Below the pieces are notes generated by a model. That model saw nothing but the letters and a program-made list of their open reading frames with translations. It made no database searches and was not told where the DNA came from. A stretch of 64,000 bases of DNA from Rhodovulum euryhalinum (GTDB lineage Bacteria > Pseudomonadota > Alphaproteobacteria > Rhodobacterales > Rhodobacteraceae): NCBI RefSeq assembly GCF_004342445.1, contig NZ_SLWW01000014.1, positions 49,834 to 113,833 on the forward strand, written 5' to 3'. How positions within the stretch are numbered: the stretch's first letter is position 1; every line of letters starts with the position of its first letter. Of the stretch, positions 1-9,135 are shown in pieces. Position numbers and translations under genes: made by a program.

Positions 1-636
1 CCCGAAGATCGCCGAGCCGACCCGCACATGGGTCGCGCCCAGCGCGATCGCCTCTTCGAAATCGTCGCTCATACCCATCGAGAGGCCGGTCAGACCGTTC
101 CGTGCGGCGATCTGCGCAAGCAGCGCGAAATGCGGCGTCGGTGGTTCGTCCACCGGCGGGATGCACATTAGCCCCCGGACGGGCAAGTCGAGCGCGCGAC
201 ATTCGGCCACGAAGGCATCCGCCTCGCCCGGCAGGACGCCAGCCTTCTGCGGCTCCTCGCCCGTGTTCACCTGGATGAACAGGTCGGGACACGCCCCCCG
301 CTCCTGCGCGTGGTCGGCCAGACGGTGGGCCAGTTTGATCCGGTCGACGGAATGGATGGCGTCGAACAGGTCGACCGCCTGGCGGGTCTTGTTGCTCTGC
401 AACGGGCCGATCAGGTGCAACTCGACCCCCGGATAGCGCTCCATCAACGCCGGCCACTTGCCCGCTGCCTCCTGCACGCGGTTCTCGCCAAAGATCCGGT
501 GGCCGGTCTCCAGCACCGCCTCGACCCGCTCGATCGGCTGCACCTTCGACACCGCGATCAGAATGACCGAGCCGGGCGCCCGCCCTGCCTTGGTCTCGGC
601 CGCCGCCAACCGTTCACGAATCTCTTTCAGGCCCAT
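1..636 (-). CDS. yggS: YggS-family PLP-binding protein (PLP homeostasis), 3' end outside window
   Basis: This is a cytosolic pyridoxal-phosphate carrier protein of the YggS/PROSC family. The family buffers free PLP and affects amino-acid and keto-acid balance, with no proven catalytic reaction. The reading frame begins MGLKEIRERLAAAE and carries the family lysine in ILIAVSK (about residue 31). IFGENRVQEA, HLIGPLQSNK and LSMGMSDDFEEAI follow, all hallmarks of the fold-type III TIM barrel. About 212 residues are visible, and the gene runs off the left edge just after the phosphate-binding GSAIFG segment, so only a short C-terminus is missing. The ATG at 636 lies 10 bases after the stop of the upstream TPR-sulfotransferase gene, so the two are probably co-transcribed. 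The family assignment is firm. Confidence 0.93.
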   Translation of the reverse strand, partial: MGLKEIRERLAAAETKAGRAPGSVILIAVSKVQPIERVEAVLETGHRIFGENRVQEAAGKWPALMERYPGVELHLIGPLQSNKTRQAVDLFDAIHSVDRIKLAHRLADHAQERGACPDLFIQVNTGEEPQKAGVLPGEADAFVAECRALDLPVRGLMCIPPVDEPPTPHFALLAQIAARNGLTGLSMGMSDDFEEAIALGATHVRVGSAIFG

Positions 637-646
637 CCTGTCCCCC

Positions 647-2608
647 TCAGTCTATTGCATCGCCCAGCGCCTCGATCAGCGGGGCCAGTTCGTCCGCGTG
701 CCGTTCCCACGCCTTCATCGACGTGGCATAGATCGGCTGGCGCACCTGGTGCAGGCTGAGCGTCGCCACCCGGCGTTCGGTCTTGTGGAAGTCGAGGCAG
801 CCATCCTCCCATGCCAGCCCGCCGGCGGCCACCAGTGCGCGCGCCTGGGGTTCGGGGTCGGCGATCAGGTTCTCGTAGCGAATCTCGTGAAAGCCATCCG
901 GCAGACGCGCGCGCCAGAAGTCGATCACCTCGACGAACATCCGGTAGTAAAGCCCCAGGTCGCGCAGGTCGTAGGCGTAGCGGTGCGTGCCCTCGGCGAA
1001 GATGTTCTTGTAGATCGACAGGCAGGTGTCGCGCGGGTCGCGATGCACGACGACGATCCGCGCGTTGGGCAATGCCAGCCGCACCAGCCCCGCCACCATG
1101 TAGGTCTGGATCGACTTGTCGGTGACGATGTCCGAACCGGGCAGCCGCATCCGCAGATGCGCCTCGACCGCATGGCCGAACTCCGCGATTTCCCGGTCGC
1201 CCAGGCCGGACAGCGGCCGCAGCCCGCCCGCACCGTCGGACATCAGCCGCATTGCTTCGCCCGCGACGAATCCCAGCTCGCCCCCGCCGGTGACGCGGGA
1301 ATGGCTGGCGAGGATCTGCTCGACCAGCGTGGTGCCCGAGCGCGGCATGCCGGTGACGAAGATCGGCGCGTAGTCCGTCACCCCGGCCACCCGGCGCGCT
1401 GTGAAATCGGTGTCCGCCACGGCGGCCTTCAGCGCGTCGATCTCGGCCCGGCGCTCGGCGATGTCATAGGGGTAAAGCTTGCGCATCAGCGCGTTGGCCG
1501 GGTGCAGATAGGCAAAGATGCGGTCGGGCTGCCCGGCATCCTCCATCGCCTTGGCCAGCGCAAAGCCGAGGTTCATCCGGCTGTGGTCGCTCAGGTCCGG
1601 CCGGTCCCACAGCGCCGCCATCTCGGCCACCAGGGGATCGTCGGCGCCGATCCGGCGGCCCTTGACCAGAAGCCGGAACGGCTCGCCGTTTGTCGGGTCC
1701 AGGTCGATCGACCGGCGGAATCCGGCCTCGGCCTCCTGGAACCGGCCCATCTGCTGCAACAGGATCGCGCGGCGGCCGTGAACCTCGGGGCGGTCGGGGG
1801 CGGCGGCCACGGCGCGGTCATGGGCGGCAAGCGCGTCCTCGGGGCGCCCGGCCCGTTCCAGCGCGCGGGCAAGCGCCTCGAAGGTCTGGGGCCGTGTTTG
1901 GCCAAGGGCGATAGCGCGCGAGAACGCGTCGGCCGCGGCGGCATAGTCCCGCGCCGCCAGATGCGCCTCGCCCAGATGCAGCGCCGCCTCGACCAGTTCC
2001 GGGGCCAGGCGCAGCGCCTCGGCAAAGGCGGCGCGCGCCGCGTCGGGGCGGCCCAGCCGGTTCAGGACGGTGCCGTGAATGTCGGCCAGCACGGCGGAAT
2101 CGGCATGGCGGGCGCGCAACGCGGCGGCGCGGGGCTCGGCCGCGTCCAGCCGGCCGGAATTGACCAATGCCAGCAGCGCGTCGATCTCGGCCGGGGGGGC
2201 CGATCCCAGAACGCCGGGGCCCGGAATTCCGGGGCGGGTGCCGCGGGCGAGTACCGCCTGGATGCGGGCCTGCACGTCGGGCGGCAGCCGTGCGGCCCTG
2301 GTCTTGGCGGCAAAGCCGCGGAGGCGGGCCTTGTCGCCCAGCGCGGCCAGTGCCTCGGCCCAGGCCAGCCAGATCGCGGGTTCGCCCGGTTTCGCCTGCG
2401 CCGCCTTTTCGAACTGCTGGACGGCGCGTTTGGGGGCGCCGCGGGCCATCGCGATCCGGCCCAGTTGGAACAGCGCCTCGGGCTGGCGGGGGCGGGCGGC
2501 CAGCACCTGTTTCAGCAGCGCCTCGGCGCCATCCAGATCGCCAGCGGCCTGCCGGTCGACGCCCTGTTGGTAAAGACGGGCGATCTGTGCGGGGCTTGGG
2601 GGTTGCAT
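647..2608 (-). CDS. TPR-repeat sulfotransferase
   Basis: This is a two-part protein of about 653 residues. The N-terminal half is a run of tetratricopeptide repeats, seen as repeated A/G/L-A-Y/F-P spaced helices such as ALFQLGRIAMARGAPKRAVQQF. The C-terminal half is a PAPS-dependent sulfotransferase domain. That domain has the 5'-phosphosulfate loop in FVTGMPRSGTTLVEQILASH and the 3'-phosphate site in VVHRDPRDTCLSIY. The family is common in Rhodobacterales, but the acceptor (polysaccharide, lipid or protein) cannot be read from sequence. The frame stays open to 2680, but that extension reads through the porin terminator. The ATG at 2608, giving MQPPSPAQIARLYQQG, is therefore the likelier start. 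It probably forms an operon with yggS. Confidence 0.85.
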   Translation of the reverse strand: MQPPSPAQIARLYQQGVDRQAAGDLDGAEALLKQVLAARPRQPEALFQLGRIAMARGAPKRAVQQFEKAAQAKPGEPAIWLAWAEALAALGDKARLRGFAAKTRAARLPPDVQARIQAVLARGTRPGIPGPGVLGSAPPAEIDALLALVNSGRLDAAEPRAAALRARHADSAVLADIHGTVLNRLGRPDAARAAFAEALRLAPELVEAALHLGEAHLAARDYAAAADAFSRAIALGQTRPQTFEALARALERAGRPEDALAAHDRAVAAAPDRPEVHGRRAILLQQMGRFQEAEAGFRRSIDLDPTNGEPFRLLVKGRRIGADDPLVAEMAALWDRPDLSDHSRMNLGFALAKAMEDAGQPDRIFAYLHPANALMRKLYPYDIAERRAEIDALKAAVADTDFTARRVAGVTDYAPIFVTGMPRSGTTLVEQILASHSRVTGGGELGFVAGEAMRLMSDGAGGLRPLSGLGDREIAEFGHAVEAHLRMRLPGSDIVTDKSIQTYMVAGLVRLALPNARIVVVHRDPRDTCLSIYKNIFAEGTHRYAYDLRDLGLYYRMFVEVIDFWRARLPDGFHEIRYENLIADPEPQARALVAAGGLAWEDGCLDFHKTERRVATLSLHQVRQPIYATSMKAWERHADELAPLIEALGDAID

Positions 2609-2680
2609 GGGCACCGGTTCCGGATCCTCGGGCCGGGGCTTAGCACGGGCCGGGCCGGTTGTCGATTTGCCCGCCCGCAA

Positions 2681-2710
2681 AAGAAAAGAGCGGGCGCAAG
2701 GCCCGCTCTT
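2681..2710 (-). terminator. Intrinsic terminator of the porin gene
   Basis: On the minus strand GAGCGGGC-CTTGC-GCCCGCTC forms a perfect 8-bp stem and is followed by TTTTCTTTT. It lies 22 bases past the porin stop codon, as expected for a highly expressed single-gene transcript. Confidence 0.9.
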
Positions 2711-2731
2711 CCAGTCCGAAAGTCTTGCGAC

Positions 2732-3739
2732 TTAGAACTTCATAGCCAAGCCGAGCGACCAGGTTTCGAAGTCGCCGGCAGTGTTGTCGATGTCCGAGTC
2801 GCCGTAGCCCGCGTGCACCGAGGCGCCACCGCCGAGGTCATACGCGACGACAAGGCCGTAGCCGCTGGCATCGTTGCTGACGTCCCAGTCATACTCGCCA
2901 TAGTTGGCGTGGAACGACCAAGCGTTGATCTCGTAGCCCATCGAGATGCTCCAGTGGTCGGCATCGTCATTGCCGGTGAAGTCGTAGGACGTGTAGGTCA
3001 GCCCACCGACGAAGCCATTCTGGAAGTCGGCAGTCAGCGAGAGGCCCCAGAGGTCCATGTCACCAGCGGCCGCCGCGTAGCCGTAGTCATCCAGGTAACC
3101 CGGAGCCCAAACTCCATTGAGCTCAGCTTCCTGATAGGCAAGCCCGAGGCCCAGATCGACGCCGGTCATCTGGGTGTTGTAGTTGACGCCAACAGCGAAA
3201 CCATCGTCACGCGCGCCGGAATCGTCAAGTTCGGTCGAAACCGAGAACCCGAAATCGCCGAAGTTATAGTCGTAGCGCAGGATCTGGTTGTCGTAGGCGG
3301 CGTCGCCATAGCCGAAGTTGAACCCGGCATGGATCGTTTCGTCGTCACCGATCGTGCCCGGGTTGCCCGAGTTTTCGGTCAGGCGGTAGTCCGCCGCGCC
3401 GTCGATCTCGCCCATGGTCAGGGTGCCGAAGCTGCCCGAGATGAACATCGCGGTATTGTCAGCTCCGAAGTTGCCGTTGGCTTCACCTTCGGCTTTCTGA
3501 ATCTCGGTGCTGACACCGACGGTGACGCCCATGTCGGTCTCGGTCGAGGCCGAGAATTTCAGCATCAGATCGTTGTGGAACTGGGTTGTGGCATTGTTAG
3601 CGCCTTCTTGGGCGAAGCCGATGCTGTCGTCACCGCCGCCGACGACGCCCATCTCGGCGTAGCCGGAGAAGGTGATTTCGGCCGCTGCGATGCCGGCCGT
3701 GGCAACCAGCGCGGTGGTCGCGAAGAGAACCTTTTTCAT
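2732..3739 (-). CDS. Outer-membrane porin (Rhodobacter type)
   Basis: This is a trimeric 16-strand general diffusion porin of the Rhodobacter capsulatus/Paracoccus type, 335 residues long. A signal peptide (MKKVLFATTALVATAGIAAA) is cleaved before EITFSGYAEMGV, the typical first beta strand. The mature chain alternates aromatic and polar residues, is acidic (many Asp and Asn) and ends in ...SLGLAMKF. The C-terminal phenylalanine is the outer-membrane insertion signal read by BamA. A good ribosome site (GAGGGAAAA) precedes the ATG. The gene is monocistronic, bounded by its own terminator and by a 243-base upstream region shared with the divergent DUF3576 gene. Porins of this type often occur as several paralogues, so I give no gene symbol. 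Confidence 0.92.
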   Translation of the reverse strand: MKKVLFATTALVATAGIAAAEITFSGYAEMGVVGGGDDSIGFAQEGANNATTQFHNDLMLKFSASTETDMGVTVGVSTEIQKAEGEANGNFGADNTAMFISGSFGTLTMGEIDGAADYRLTENSGNPGTIGDDETIHAGFNFGYGDAAYDNQILRYDYNFGDFGFSVSTELDDSGARDDGFAVGVNYNTQMTGVDLGLGLAYQEAELNGVWAPGYLDDYGYAAAAGDMDLWGLSLTADFQNGFVGGLTYTSYDFTGNDDADHWSISMGYEINAWSFHANYGEYDWDVSNDASGYGLVVAYDLGGGASVHAGYGDSDIDNTAGDFETWSLGLAMKF

Positions 3740-3925
3740 GGTTTTCCCTCATTCGTTAAAGATGCACCTCAGGCCGGAGCATCCGATCTGAGTATGCTCT
3801 GGGTTTCGCTCTTGCCCCCCTCAAATGCAAGGAACACCACCCGCCCCCCTGAACGGCGCCCCCGATTGATGCAGCAAAGCCACACCGCCCCCGCGCCCAA
3901 GCGGACGTGCCGCAAGGGAAAAACC

Positions 3926-3954
3926 TTGTCCGCCTTGGCCGGCTCGGCTAAGCA
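3926..3954 (+). promoter_or_regulatory. Candidate sigma-70 promoter for the DUF3576-leuS-lptE-holA operon
   Basis: TTGTCC and TAAGCA are separated by exactly 17 bases, ending 28 bases before the DUF3576 ATG. The hexamers are moderate matches to TTGACA/TATAAT. In GC-rich DNA such matches also arise by chance. Confidence 0.35.
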
Positions 3955-3982
3955 CAGCCCAAGGACAAAGAGGGCGCAGGTC

Positions 3983-4540
3983 ATGACCTTTCACCGCATC
4001 GCTCGCGGGGCATTGATCGGGATGCTGGCTGTCGGCCTTTCCGGCTGCGGCGACAGCGGGCTGTTCGGCCGCGACCGGCAGCCGCGGGTTCTGACCCCCG
4101 AGGAAGGCGCCGCGCTGGAACAGTCGCGCGAGGCCAACATCGCCCGGCAGTACGAAAACACGCCGATGGCCGAGATCGATCGGGACCGGCAGTCGAAATC
4201 GACGATCTGGGACCTGTTCACCAATTCCGACGACCCGAACACCACGGTCGAGGTGAACAAGTATCTCTGGCAGGCCTCGCTCGATGTGCTGAACTTCCTG
4301 CCGATTCGGTCGGTCGATCCGTTTTCCGGCGTCATCGTAACGGGTTACGGCACGCCCCCCGGCGGCGGACGGGCCTATCGCGCGACCGTCTATGTGCAGG
4401 ACCCGGCGCTGGATGCGCGGTCACTGAAGGTCGCGCTGCACAGCCAGTCGGGCGCGGTCGACTCGGCCACCGTACGCGCGGTCGAGGACGCGATCATGAC
4501 CCGCGCCCGCCAGATCCGGATCCGCGACAGCAAGCTTTGA
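3983..4540 (+). CDS. DUF3576 family lipoprotein
   Basis: This is a 185-residue exported lipoprotein. Its signal sequence MTFHRIARGALIGMLAVGLSGC ends in a lipobox (LSGC), so the mature protein should start with an acylated cysteine. The body matches the DUF3576 family of alphaproteobacteria: IWDLFTNSDDPNTTVEVNKYLW, then LDVLNFLPIRSVDPFSGVIV, and a C-terminal basic helix. Its molecular function is unknown. Its position immediately upstream of leuS-lptE-holA, with LptE being an outer-membrane LPS assembly lipoprotein, suggests an envelope role, but that is inference. The much longer open frame upstream of this ATG is antisense to the sulfotransferase and porin and is not real. Confidence 0.85.
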   Translation: MTFHRIARGALIGMLAVGLSGCGDSGLFGRDRQPRVLTPEEGAALEQSREANIARQYENTPMAEIDRDRQSKSTIWDLFTNSDDPNTTVEVNKYLWQASLDVLNFLPIRSVDPFSGVIVTGYGTPPGGGRAYRATVYVQDPALDARSLKVALHSQSGAVDSATVRAVEDAIMTRARQIRIRDSKL

Positions 4541-4621
4541 GCGGCCACTGGACGCCCCGCGCGTCGCCGATTATGCACGACGCCGGGCCATGCGCCCGGC
4601 GTTTGACTGAGGATTGCTGAC

Positions 4622-7357
4622 ATGGCGCGCTACATCCCGGCCGAGATCGAGCGGAAATGGCAGGACGAATGGGAGGCGGACGCGACGTTCCGCGCCTGTC
4701 ACGACCCGGCGCGTCCGAAATACTACGTGCTGGAGATGTTCCCCTATCCGTCGGGCCGCATCCACATGGGGCATGTGCGCAACTACACCATGGGCGATGT
4801 GGTGGCGCGGTTCAAATCCTCTTGCGGATTCAGCGTGTTGCACCCGATGGGGTGGGATGCGTTCGGGATGCCCGCGGAAAACGCGGCGATGGAACGCGGC
4901 GGCCACCCCAAGGACTGGACCTACGGCAACATCGCGGACATGCGCGCGCAGATGAAGCCGCTGGGCTTGTCGATCGACTGGTCGCGCGAATTCGCCACCT
5001 GCGATCCGGAATATTACGGCCAGCAGCAGGCGATGTTCATCGACTTCCTTGAGGCGGGGTTGGTCTATCGCAAGAACGCCGTGGTCAACTGGGACCCGGT
5101 GGACATGACGGTTCTGGCCAACGAGCAGGTGATCGAGGGCAAGGGCTGGCGGTCGGGCGCGCCGGTGGAACGGCGGGAACTCACGCAGTGGTTCTTCAAG
5201 ATTTCCGATTTCGCCGAGGAACTGCTGGACGCGCTCGACGGGCTGGAAAACTGGCCCGAGAAGGTCAAGCTGATGCAGCGCAACTGGATCGGCAAGAGCC
5301 GCGGGTTGCAGATGGCGTTCGGGCTGGCGGACGGGCCCGAGGGGTTTGACCGGATCGAGGTCTACACGACGCGCCCCGACACGCTGATGGGGGCGAGTTT
5401 CCTCGGCATTTCGCCCGACCACCCGCTGGCGAAGGCGCTGGAGGACGGCAACCCCGAGGTGGCCGCCTTCTGCGCCGAATGTCGCCGGATGGGGACCAGC
5501 GAGGAAGAGCTGGAAACAGCCGAGAAGAAGGGTTTCGACACCGGACTGAGGGTGCGCCATCCGTTTGATCCGGAATGGGAATTGCCGGTCTACATCGCCA
5601 ATTTCATCCTGATGGACTATGGCACGGGGGCAATCTTCGGCTGCCCGGCGCACGACCAGCGCGACCTGGATTTCGCGCGGAAATACGGGTTGGACGTGAT
5701 CGACACCTTCGTCGCGCTTGAGAACGGTCAGCCGGTCGGAGCCGAGGCGTTCGTGCCGCCCAAGACCGAAAAGGTCCGCTGGACGAAGCCCTTCGCCTGG
5801 GACGAGGTCGCCAGCGGCGAAGAGGCCATCGACGCCGCGATTCGCCATTGCGAGGCGCAGGGCATCGGCGAAGGCGTGACCAAGTTCCGCCTGCGCGACT
5901 GGGGCCTGTCGCGGCAACGCTATTGGGGCTGTCCGATTCCGGTGGTGCATTGCGACGCCTGCGGCGTGGTGCCCGAGAAGAAGGAAAACCTGCCGATCGA
6001 GCTGCCCTATGACGAGGGTGGAAAGCCGATCGACTTCTCAATTCCCGGCAACCCGCTCGACCGCCACCCGACATGGCGCGACTGTGCCTGCCCGTCCTGC
6101 GGCAAGCCCGCGAAACGCGAAACCGACACGATGGACACCTTCGTGGATTCGTCGTGGTACTACGCCCGCTTCACCGCGCCCCATGCGGCCACGCCGACCG
6201 ACAGGGCCGAGGCCGAATACTGGATGAATGTCGACCAGTACATCGGCGGGATCGAGCACGCGATCCTGCACCTTCTGTATTCCCGGTTCTTCGCCCGCGC
6301 GATGCAGATCACCGGCCACCTGCCCTCGAAGGCCATCGAGCCCTTCGATGCGCTGTTCACGCAGGGCATGGTGACGCACGAGATCTACGAAAGCAAAGGC
6401 CTCAGAAAAAGCCGCGCTAAAGACGGCTCGGAGGTCGAGATAGCCTTTGATCAGTACTACTTGCCGGAAGACGTCGTGATTGCTGAATTTGGCGGCGAAC
6501 GGTCGGCAGTGCTTCGATCGGAAATGGTTGCTGACGGCCTCGACCCCTCGAATCCACAGCACGTCAAGGACTACCTTGACGTTCTGGATCGCAGCCAAAT
6601 CAAGATCACTCCCTCGGCCAAGATGTCGAAATCCAAAAAGAACGTGGTCGATCCGGTCAGCATCATAGAATCCTTTGGCGCCGATACCGCGCGCTGGTTC
6701 GTGCTGTCCGACAGCCCGCCTGAGCGTGACGTGGAGTGGACCTCGGCGGGCGCCGAGGCGGCGCACCGGCACCTGGGCCGGGTCTGGCGTATCGCCAACG
6801 GCATTGCCGAAGAGATGGGGCAGGGGGGCGGGGTCGCCGCCTACGAATCCGAAGGCGAGGGCGCGGCCTCAACGGGCGGAGACGATCTGACCCTCCGCCG
6901 CGCCCTGCACAAGACGATCCACGACGTGACGATGGGGATCGAAAGCTTCGGCTTCAATACCTCGGTCGCGAAACTCTACGCCTTCACCAACGTGCTGGCG
7001 AAATCGACCGCCTCGCTGCCCGCGCGCCGCGAGGCCGCGATGGTCATGGCGCAGCTCATGGCGCCGATGACCCCGCACCTGGCCGAGGAAATCTGGGACA
7101 TGCTGGGGGGGGCAGGTCTGATCGCCCGCGCGCCCTGGCCCAAGGCGGACCCGGCGTTGCTGGTCGAGGATACCGTCACGCTGCCGATCCAGATCAACGG
7201 CAAGCGGCGGTCGGAACTCCGGGTGCCGAAGGACATGTCTGCCGAAGAGGTTGAAAAGCTGGTGCTGGCCGACGATGCTGTGGCCAAGGCGCTGGATGGC
7301 GGCGCCCCGAAAAAGCTGATCGTCGTGCCGGGCCGCATCGTCAATGTCGTCGTCTGA
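4622..7357 (+). CDS. leuS: Leucyl-tRNA synthetase with an extra insertion before KMSKS
   Basis: This enzyme charges tRNA-Leu in the cytosol (class Ia). The HIGH motif appears as HMGH at residues 48-51. The CP1 editing domain follows (about residues 220-420, including [12 protein letters not shown]). The catalytic core resumes with [17 protein letters not shown], and KMSKS lies at residues 667-671. The anticodon-binding helices and a C-terminal domain ending IVNVVV complete it. At 911 residues it is longer than typical bacterial LeuS (about 860). The excess lies between [10 protein letters not shown] and KMSKS (bases about 6391-6619), where the GC content falls to about 56% by hand count over 6421-6600. 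The frame is intact and all catalytic motifs are present, so it should be functional. The gene overlaps lptE by 14 bases. Confidence 0.97.
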   Translation: MARYIPAEIERKWQDEWEADATFRACHDPARPKYYVLEMFPYPSGRIHMGHVRNYTMGDVVARFKSSCGFSVLHPMGWDAFGMPAENAAMERGGHPKDWTYGNIADMRAQMKPLGLSIDWSREFATCDPEYYGQQQAMFIDFLEAGLVYRKNAVVNWDPVDMTVLANEQVIEGKGWRSGAPVERRELTQWFFKISDFAEELLDALDGLENWPEKVKLMQRNWIGKSRGLQMAFGLADGPEGFDRIEVYTTRPDTLMGASFLGISPDHPLAKALEDGNPEVAAFCAECRRMGTSEEELETAEKKGFDTGLRVRHPFDPEWELPVYIANFILMDYGTGAIFGCPAHDQRDLDFARKYGLDVIDTFVALENGQPVGAEAFVPPKTEKVRWTKPFAWDEVASGEEAIDAAIRHCEAQGIGEGVTKFRLRDWGLSRQRYWGCPIPVVHCDACGVVPEKKENLPIELPYDEGGKPIDFSIPGNPLDRHPTWRDCACPSCGKPAKRETDTMDTFVDSSWYYARFTAPHAATPTDRAEAEYWMNVDQYIGGIEHAILHLLYSRFFARAMQITGHLPSKAIEPFDALFTQGMVTHEIYESKGLRKSRAKDGSEVEIAFDQYYLPEDVVIAEFGGERSAVLRSEMVADGLDPSNPQHVKDYLDVLDRSQIKITPSAKMSKSKKNVVDPVSIIESFGADTARWFVLSDSPPERDVEWTSAGAEAAHRHLGRVWRIANGIAEEMGQGGGVAAYESEGEGAASTGGDDLTLRRALHKTIHDVTMGIESFGFNTSVAKLYAFTNVLAKSTASLPARREAAMVMAQLMAPMTPHLAEEIWDMLGGAGLIARAPWPKADPALLVEDTVTLPIQINGKRRSELRVPKDMSAEEVEKLVLADDAVAKALDGGAPKKLIVVPGRIVNVVV

Positions 7358-7838
7358 CCGCCGCACCTTCCTTGCCGTTCTTTCCGGGCTGGCGCTTGCC
7401 GGCTGCGGCTTCCGGCCGGCCTATGGTCCGGGCGGCGTGGCCGAAGGACTGCGTGGCCGGATCGCGGTCGACCCGCCCGACACGCGCAACGCCTTTGCGC
7501 TGGTCGAGCGGCTGGAAGAGCGGCTGGGCCGTGCCGAGGCGCCGCTTTACCGGTTGAGCTATCGTCTCTCGACCATCCGCGAAGGGCTTGGGATCAGCGA
7601 AGCGCAGGAGACCACGCGCTATACCCTGCGGGGTGAATTGCCGTTCCAGCTTGTCGACCTGTCGACCGGCACCACCGTGCAATCGGGCACCATCAAGGCC
7701 TTTTCCGCCTATTCTGCCACTGGCAGCACCGTTGCCACCCTGGCTGCCGAACGCGATGCGGAACGGCGGTTGATGGTGATGCTGGCCGACCAGCTTGTGA
7801 CCCGTCTGGTCGCCACGGCGGGCGACCGCGCGCGATGA
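7344..7838 (+). CDS. lptE: LPS assembly lipoprotein LptE
   Basis: This is an outer-membrane lipoprotein that plugs the LptD barrel during lipopolysaccharide export. The 164-residue frame starts [21 protein letters not shown], with a twin-arginine-like n-region and the lipobox LAGC followed by GFRPAYG, a strongly conserved LptE start. The remainder is the small alpha/beta LptE fold, with a C-terminal helix rich in Glu and Arg. It overlaps the 3' end of leuS by 14 bases, and holA begins four bases before its stop. All three are therefore translationally coupled in the conserved leuS-lptE-holA order. Confidence 0.9.
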   Translation: MSSSDRRTFLAVLSGLALAGCGFRPAYGPGGVAEGLRGRIAVDPPDTRNAFALVERLEERLGRAEAPLYRLSYRLSTIREGLGISEAQETTRYTLRGELPFQLVDLSTGTTVQSGTIKAFSAYSATGSTVATLAAERDAERRLMVMLADQLVTRLVATAGDRAR

Positions 7839-8857
7839 AACTTTCGCCCCGCGAGGCGGCGCGCTATTTCGCCCGGCCCGATCCCGACCGGGCGGGGCTT
7901 CTGCTCTACGGCCCCGACCCGATGCGCGTGGCGCTGAAGCGCCAGGAGGTGATCGCAACGCTGCTTGGTCCCGGGGCCGAAGAGGAAATGCGGCTGACGC
8001 GGATGATGGCGGGCGACCTGCGCGCCGACCCCGCCGCTCTTTTGGACGCGATCAAGGCGCGCGGATTCTTCCCGGGCCCCCGCGTCGTATTCCTGGAGGA
8101 CGCGTCCGACACCCAGGCCGACACCGTTGTGTCCGTGCTGGAGGACTGGCAGCCGGGCGATGCGCAACTGGTGGTGACGGCCCGGCAGCTTACGCCGCGT
8201 TCGGGACTGCGCAAGGCGTTCGAAGCCCACCGGAACGCCTATGCGGTCGCGATCTACGACGACCCGCCGGGCCGCGACGAGATCGAGGCGATGCTGGCGC
8301 GGGCGGGGCTGTCGGGGCTCGACCGGTCGGCGATGGGCGCGCTGGCGGATCTTGCCACGGCGCTCGACCCCGGCGATTTTCGCCAGACGGTCGAGAAGCT
8401 TGCGCTTTACAAGCTGGGCGATGCCGCGCCCGTCACGCCGGACGAAGTGGCGGTCTGCGCGCCCCGCTCGACCGAGGCGGATGCCGACGACCTGATCCAT
8501 ATCGTCGCCGAGGCGAACACCGCCGCGATCGGCCCGCTCTTGCGGCGGCTCGAGGCGCAGGGGGTCACGCCGGTCACCCTGTGCATTGCCGCGACGCGCC
8601 ATTTCCGCGCGCTGCATGCCGCGACGGCCGATCCGGGCGGACCTGCGCAGGGAATCGCGCGCCTGCGCCCGCCGGTGCATTTCAAGGCGCGCGACCGGAT
8701 GGTGCGGCAGGCGCAGGCCTGGGGCTTGCGCCGTCTGGAACAGGCGCTGGGCCTGTTGATCGATACTGACCTTGTGCTGCGGTCCTCACAGCGTGCGCCG
8801 CAAATGGCGGTGATGGAGCGCAGCCTGATCCGGCTGGCCCGGCTGGCGAAGGCCTAG
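7835..8857 (+). CDS. holA: DNA polymerase III subunit delta
   Basis: This is the delta subunit of the clamp loader, which opens the beta sliding clamp during replication. The 340-residue frame starts [21 protein letters not shown]. It shows the family pattern of an N-terminal clamp-interacting region (LLYGPDPMRVALKRQE), a central segment around LTPRSGLRKAFE and a C-terminal collar helix bundle (LEQALGLLIDTDLVLRSSQ). Delta lacks a functional Walker A site, and none is seen here. The ATG overlaps the lptE stop (ATGA), so it is coupled to that gene. Confidence 0.92.
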   Translation: MKLSPREAARYFARPDPDRAGLLLYGPDPMRVALKRQEVIATLLGPGAEEEMRLTRMMAGDLRADPAALLDAIKARGFFPGPRVVFLEDASDTQADTVVSVLEDWQPGDAQLVVTARQLTPRSGLRKAFEAHRNAYAVAIYDDPPGRDEIEAMLARAGLSGLDRSAMGALADLATALDPGDFRQTVEKLALYKLGDAAPVTPDEVAVCAPRSTEADADDLIHIVAEANTAAIGPLLRRLEAQGVTPVTLCIAATRHFRALHAATADPGGPAQGIARLRPPVHFKARDRMVRQAQAWGLRRLEQALGLLIDTDLVLRSSQRAPQMAVMERSLIRLARLAKA

Positions 8858-9135
8858 ACCGGCTCTGCATCCACGTTGTCCGGTGGCGGGCGGAAACGCG
8901 GTCAACCAAACCCATGACGCTTGGGGGTGTCCCTTCGCCGCACAGGGCGATGTGCCAGACGCGTCGGATTCGGAGACAGGTATTCCTGACCTTGCGGTTT
9001 CTGGTGTCGCGGTCGTGATGAAGAAGCGACCTTGATGCCTGTGCGGGGCGACCTCGAGCGGCGAATTGCGCCGGGTGGGGCTTGATCTTGCGCAATCAAG
9101 TTGAGAACCCTTTCGGGAAAACCGGGGGACGTGAC
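8858..9135. other. Intergenic region, no gene recognised; 6-bp dyad before the GST gene
   Basis: The 278 bases between holA and the GST gene hold no convincing reading frame. At 9081-9100 CTTGAT and ATCAAG are separated by eight bases, 36 bases upstream of the GST start. This could be an operator for a dimeric regulator, but a single dyad is weak evidence. No clear terminator for the holA transcript is visible. Confidence 0.35.

Noticed and set aside
458..3982. Very long open frame (1360 codons) leading into the DUF3576 gene on the plus strand
   Set aside because: It is antisense to the yggS, sulfotransferase and porin genes. It has no protein-like composition and results from GC-rich codon bias; only the part from 3983 is real.
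9081..9100. CTTGAT/ATCAAG dyad as a specific regulator site
   Set aside because: Only a 6-bp outer dyad, no second copy in the window and no adjacent regulator gene. It is kept only as a note on the intergenic region.
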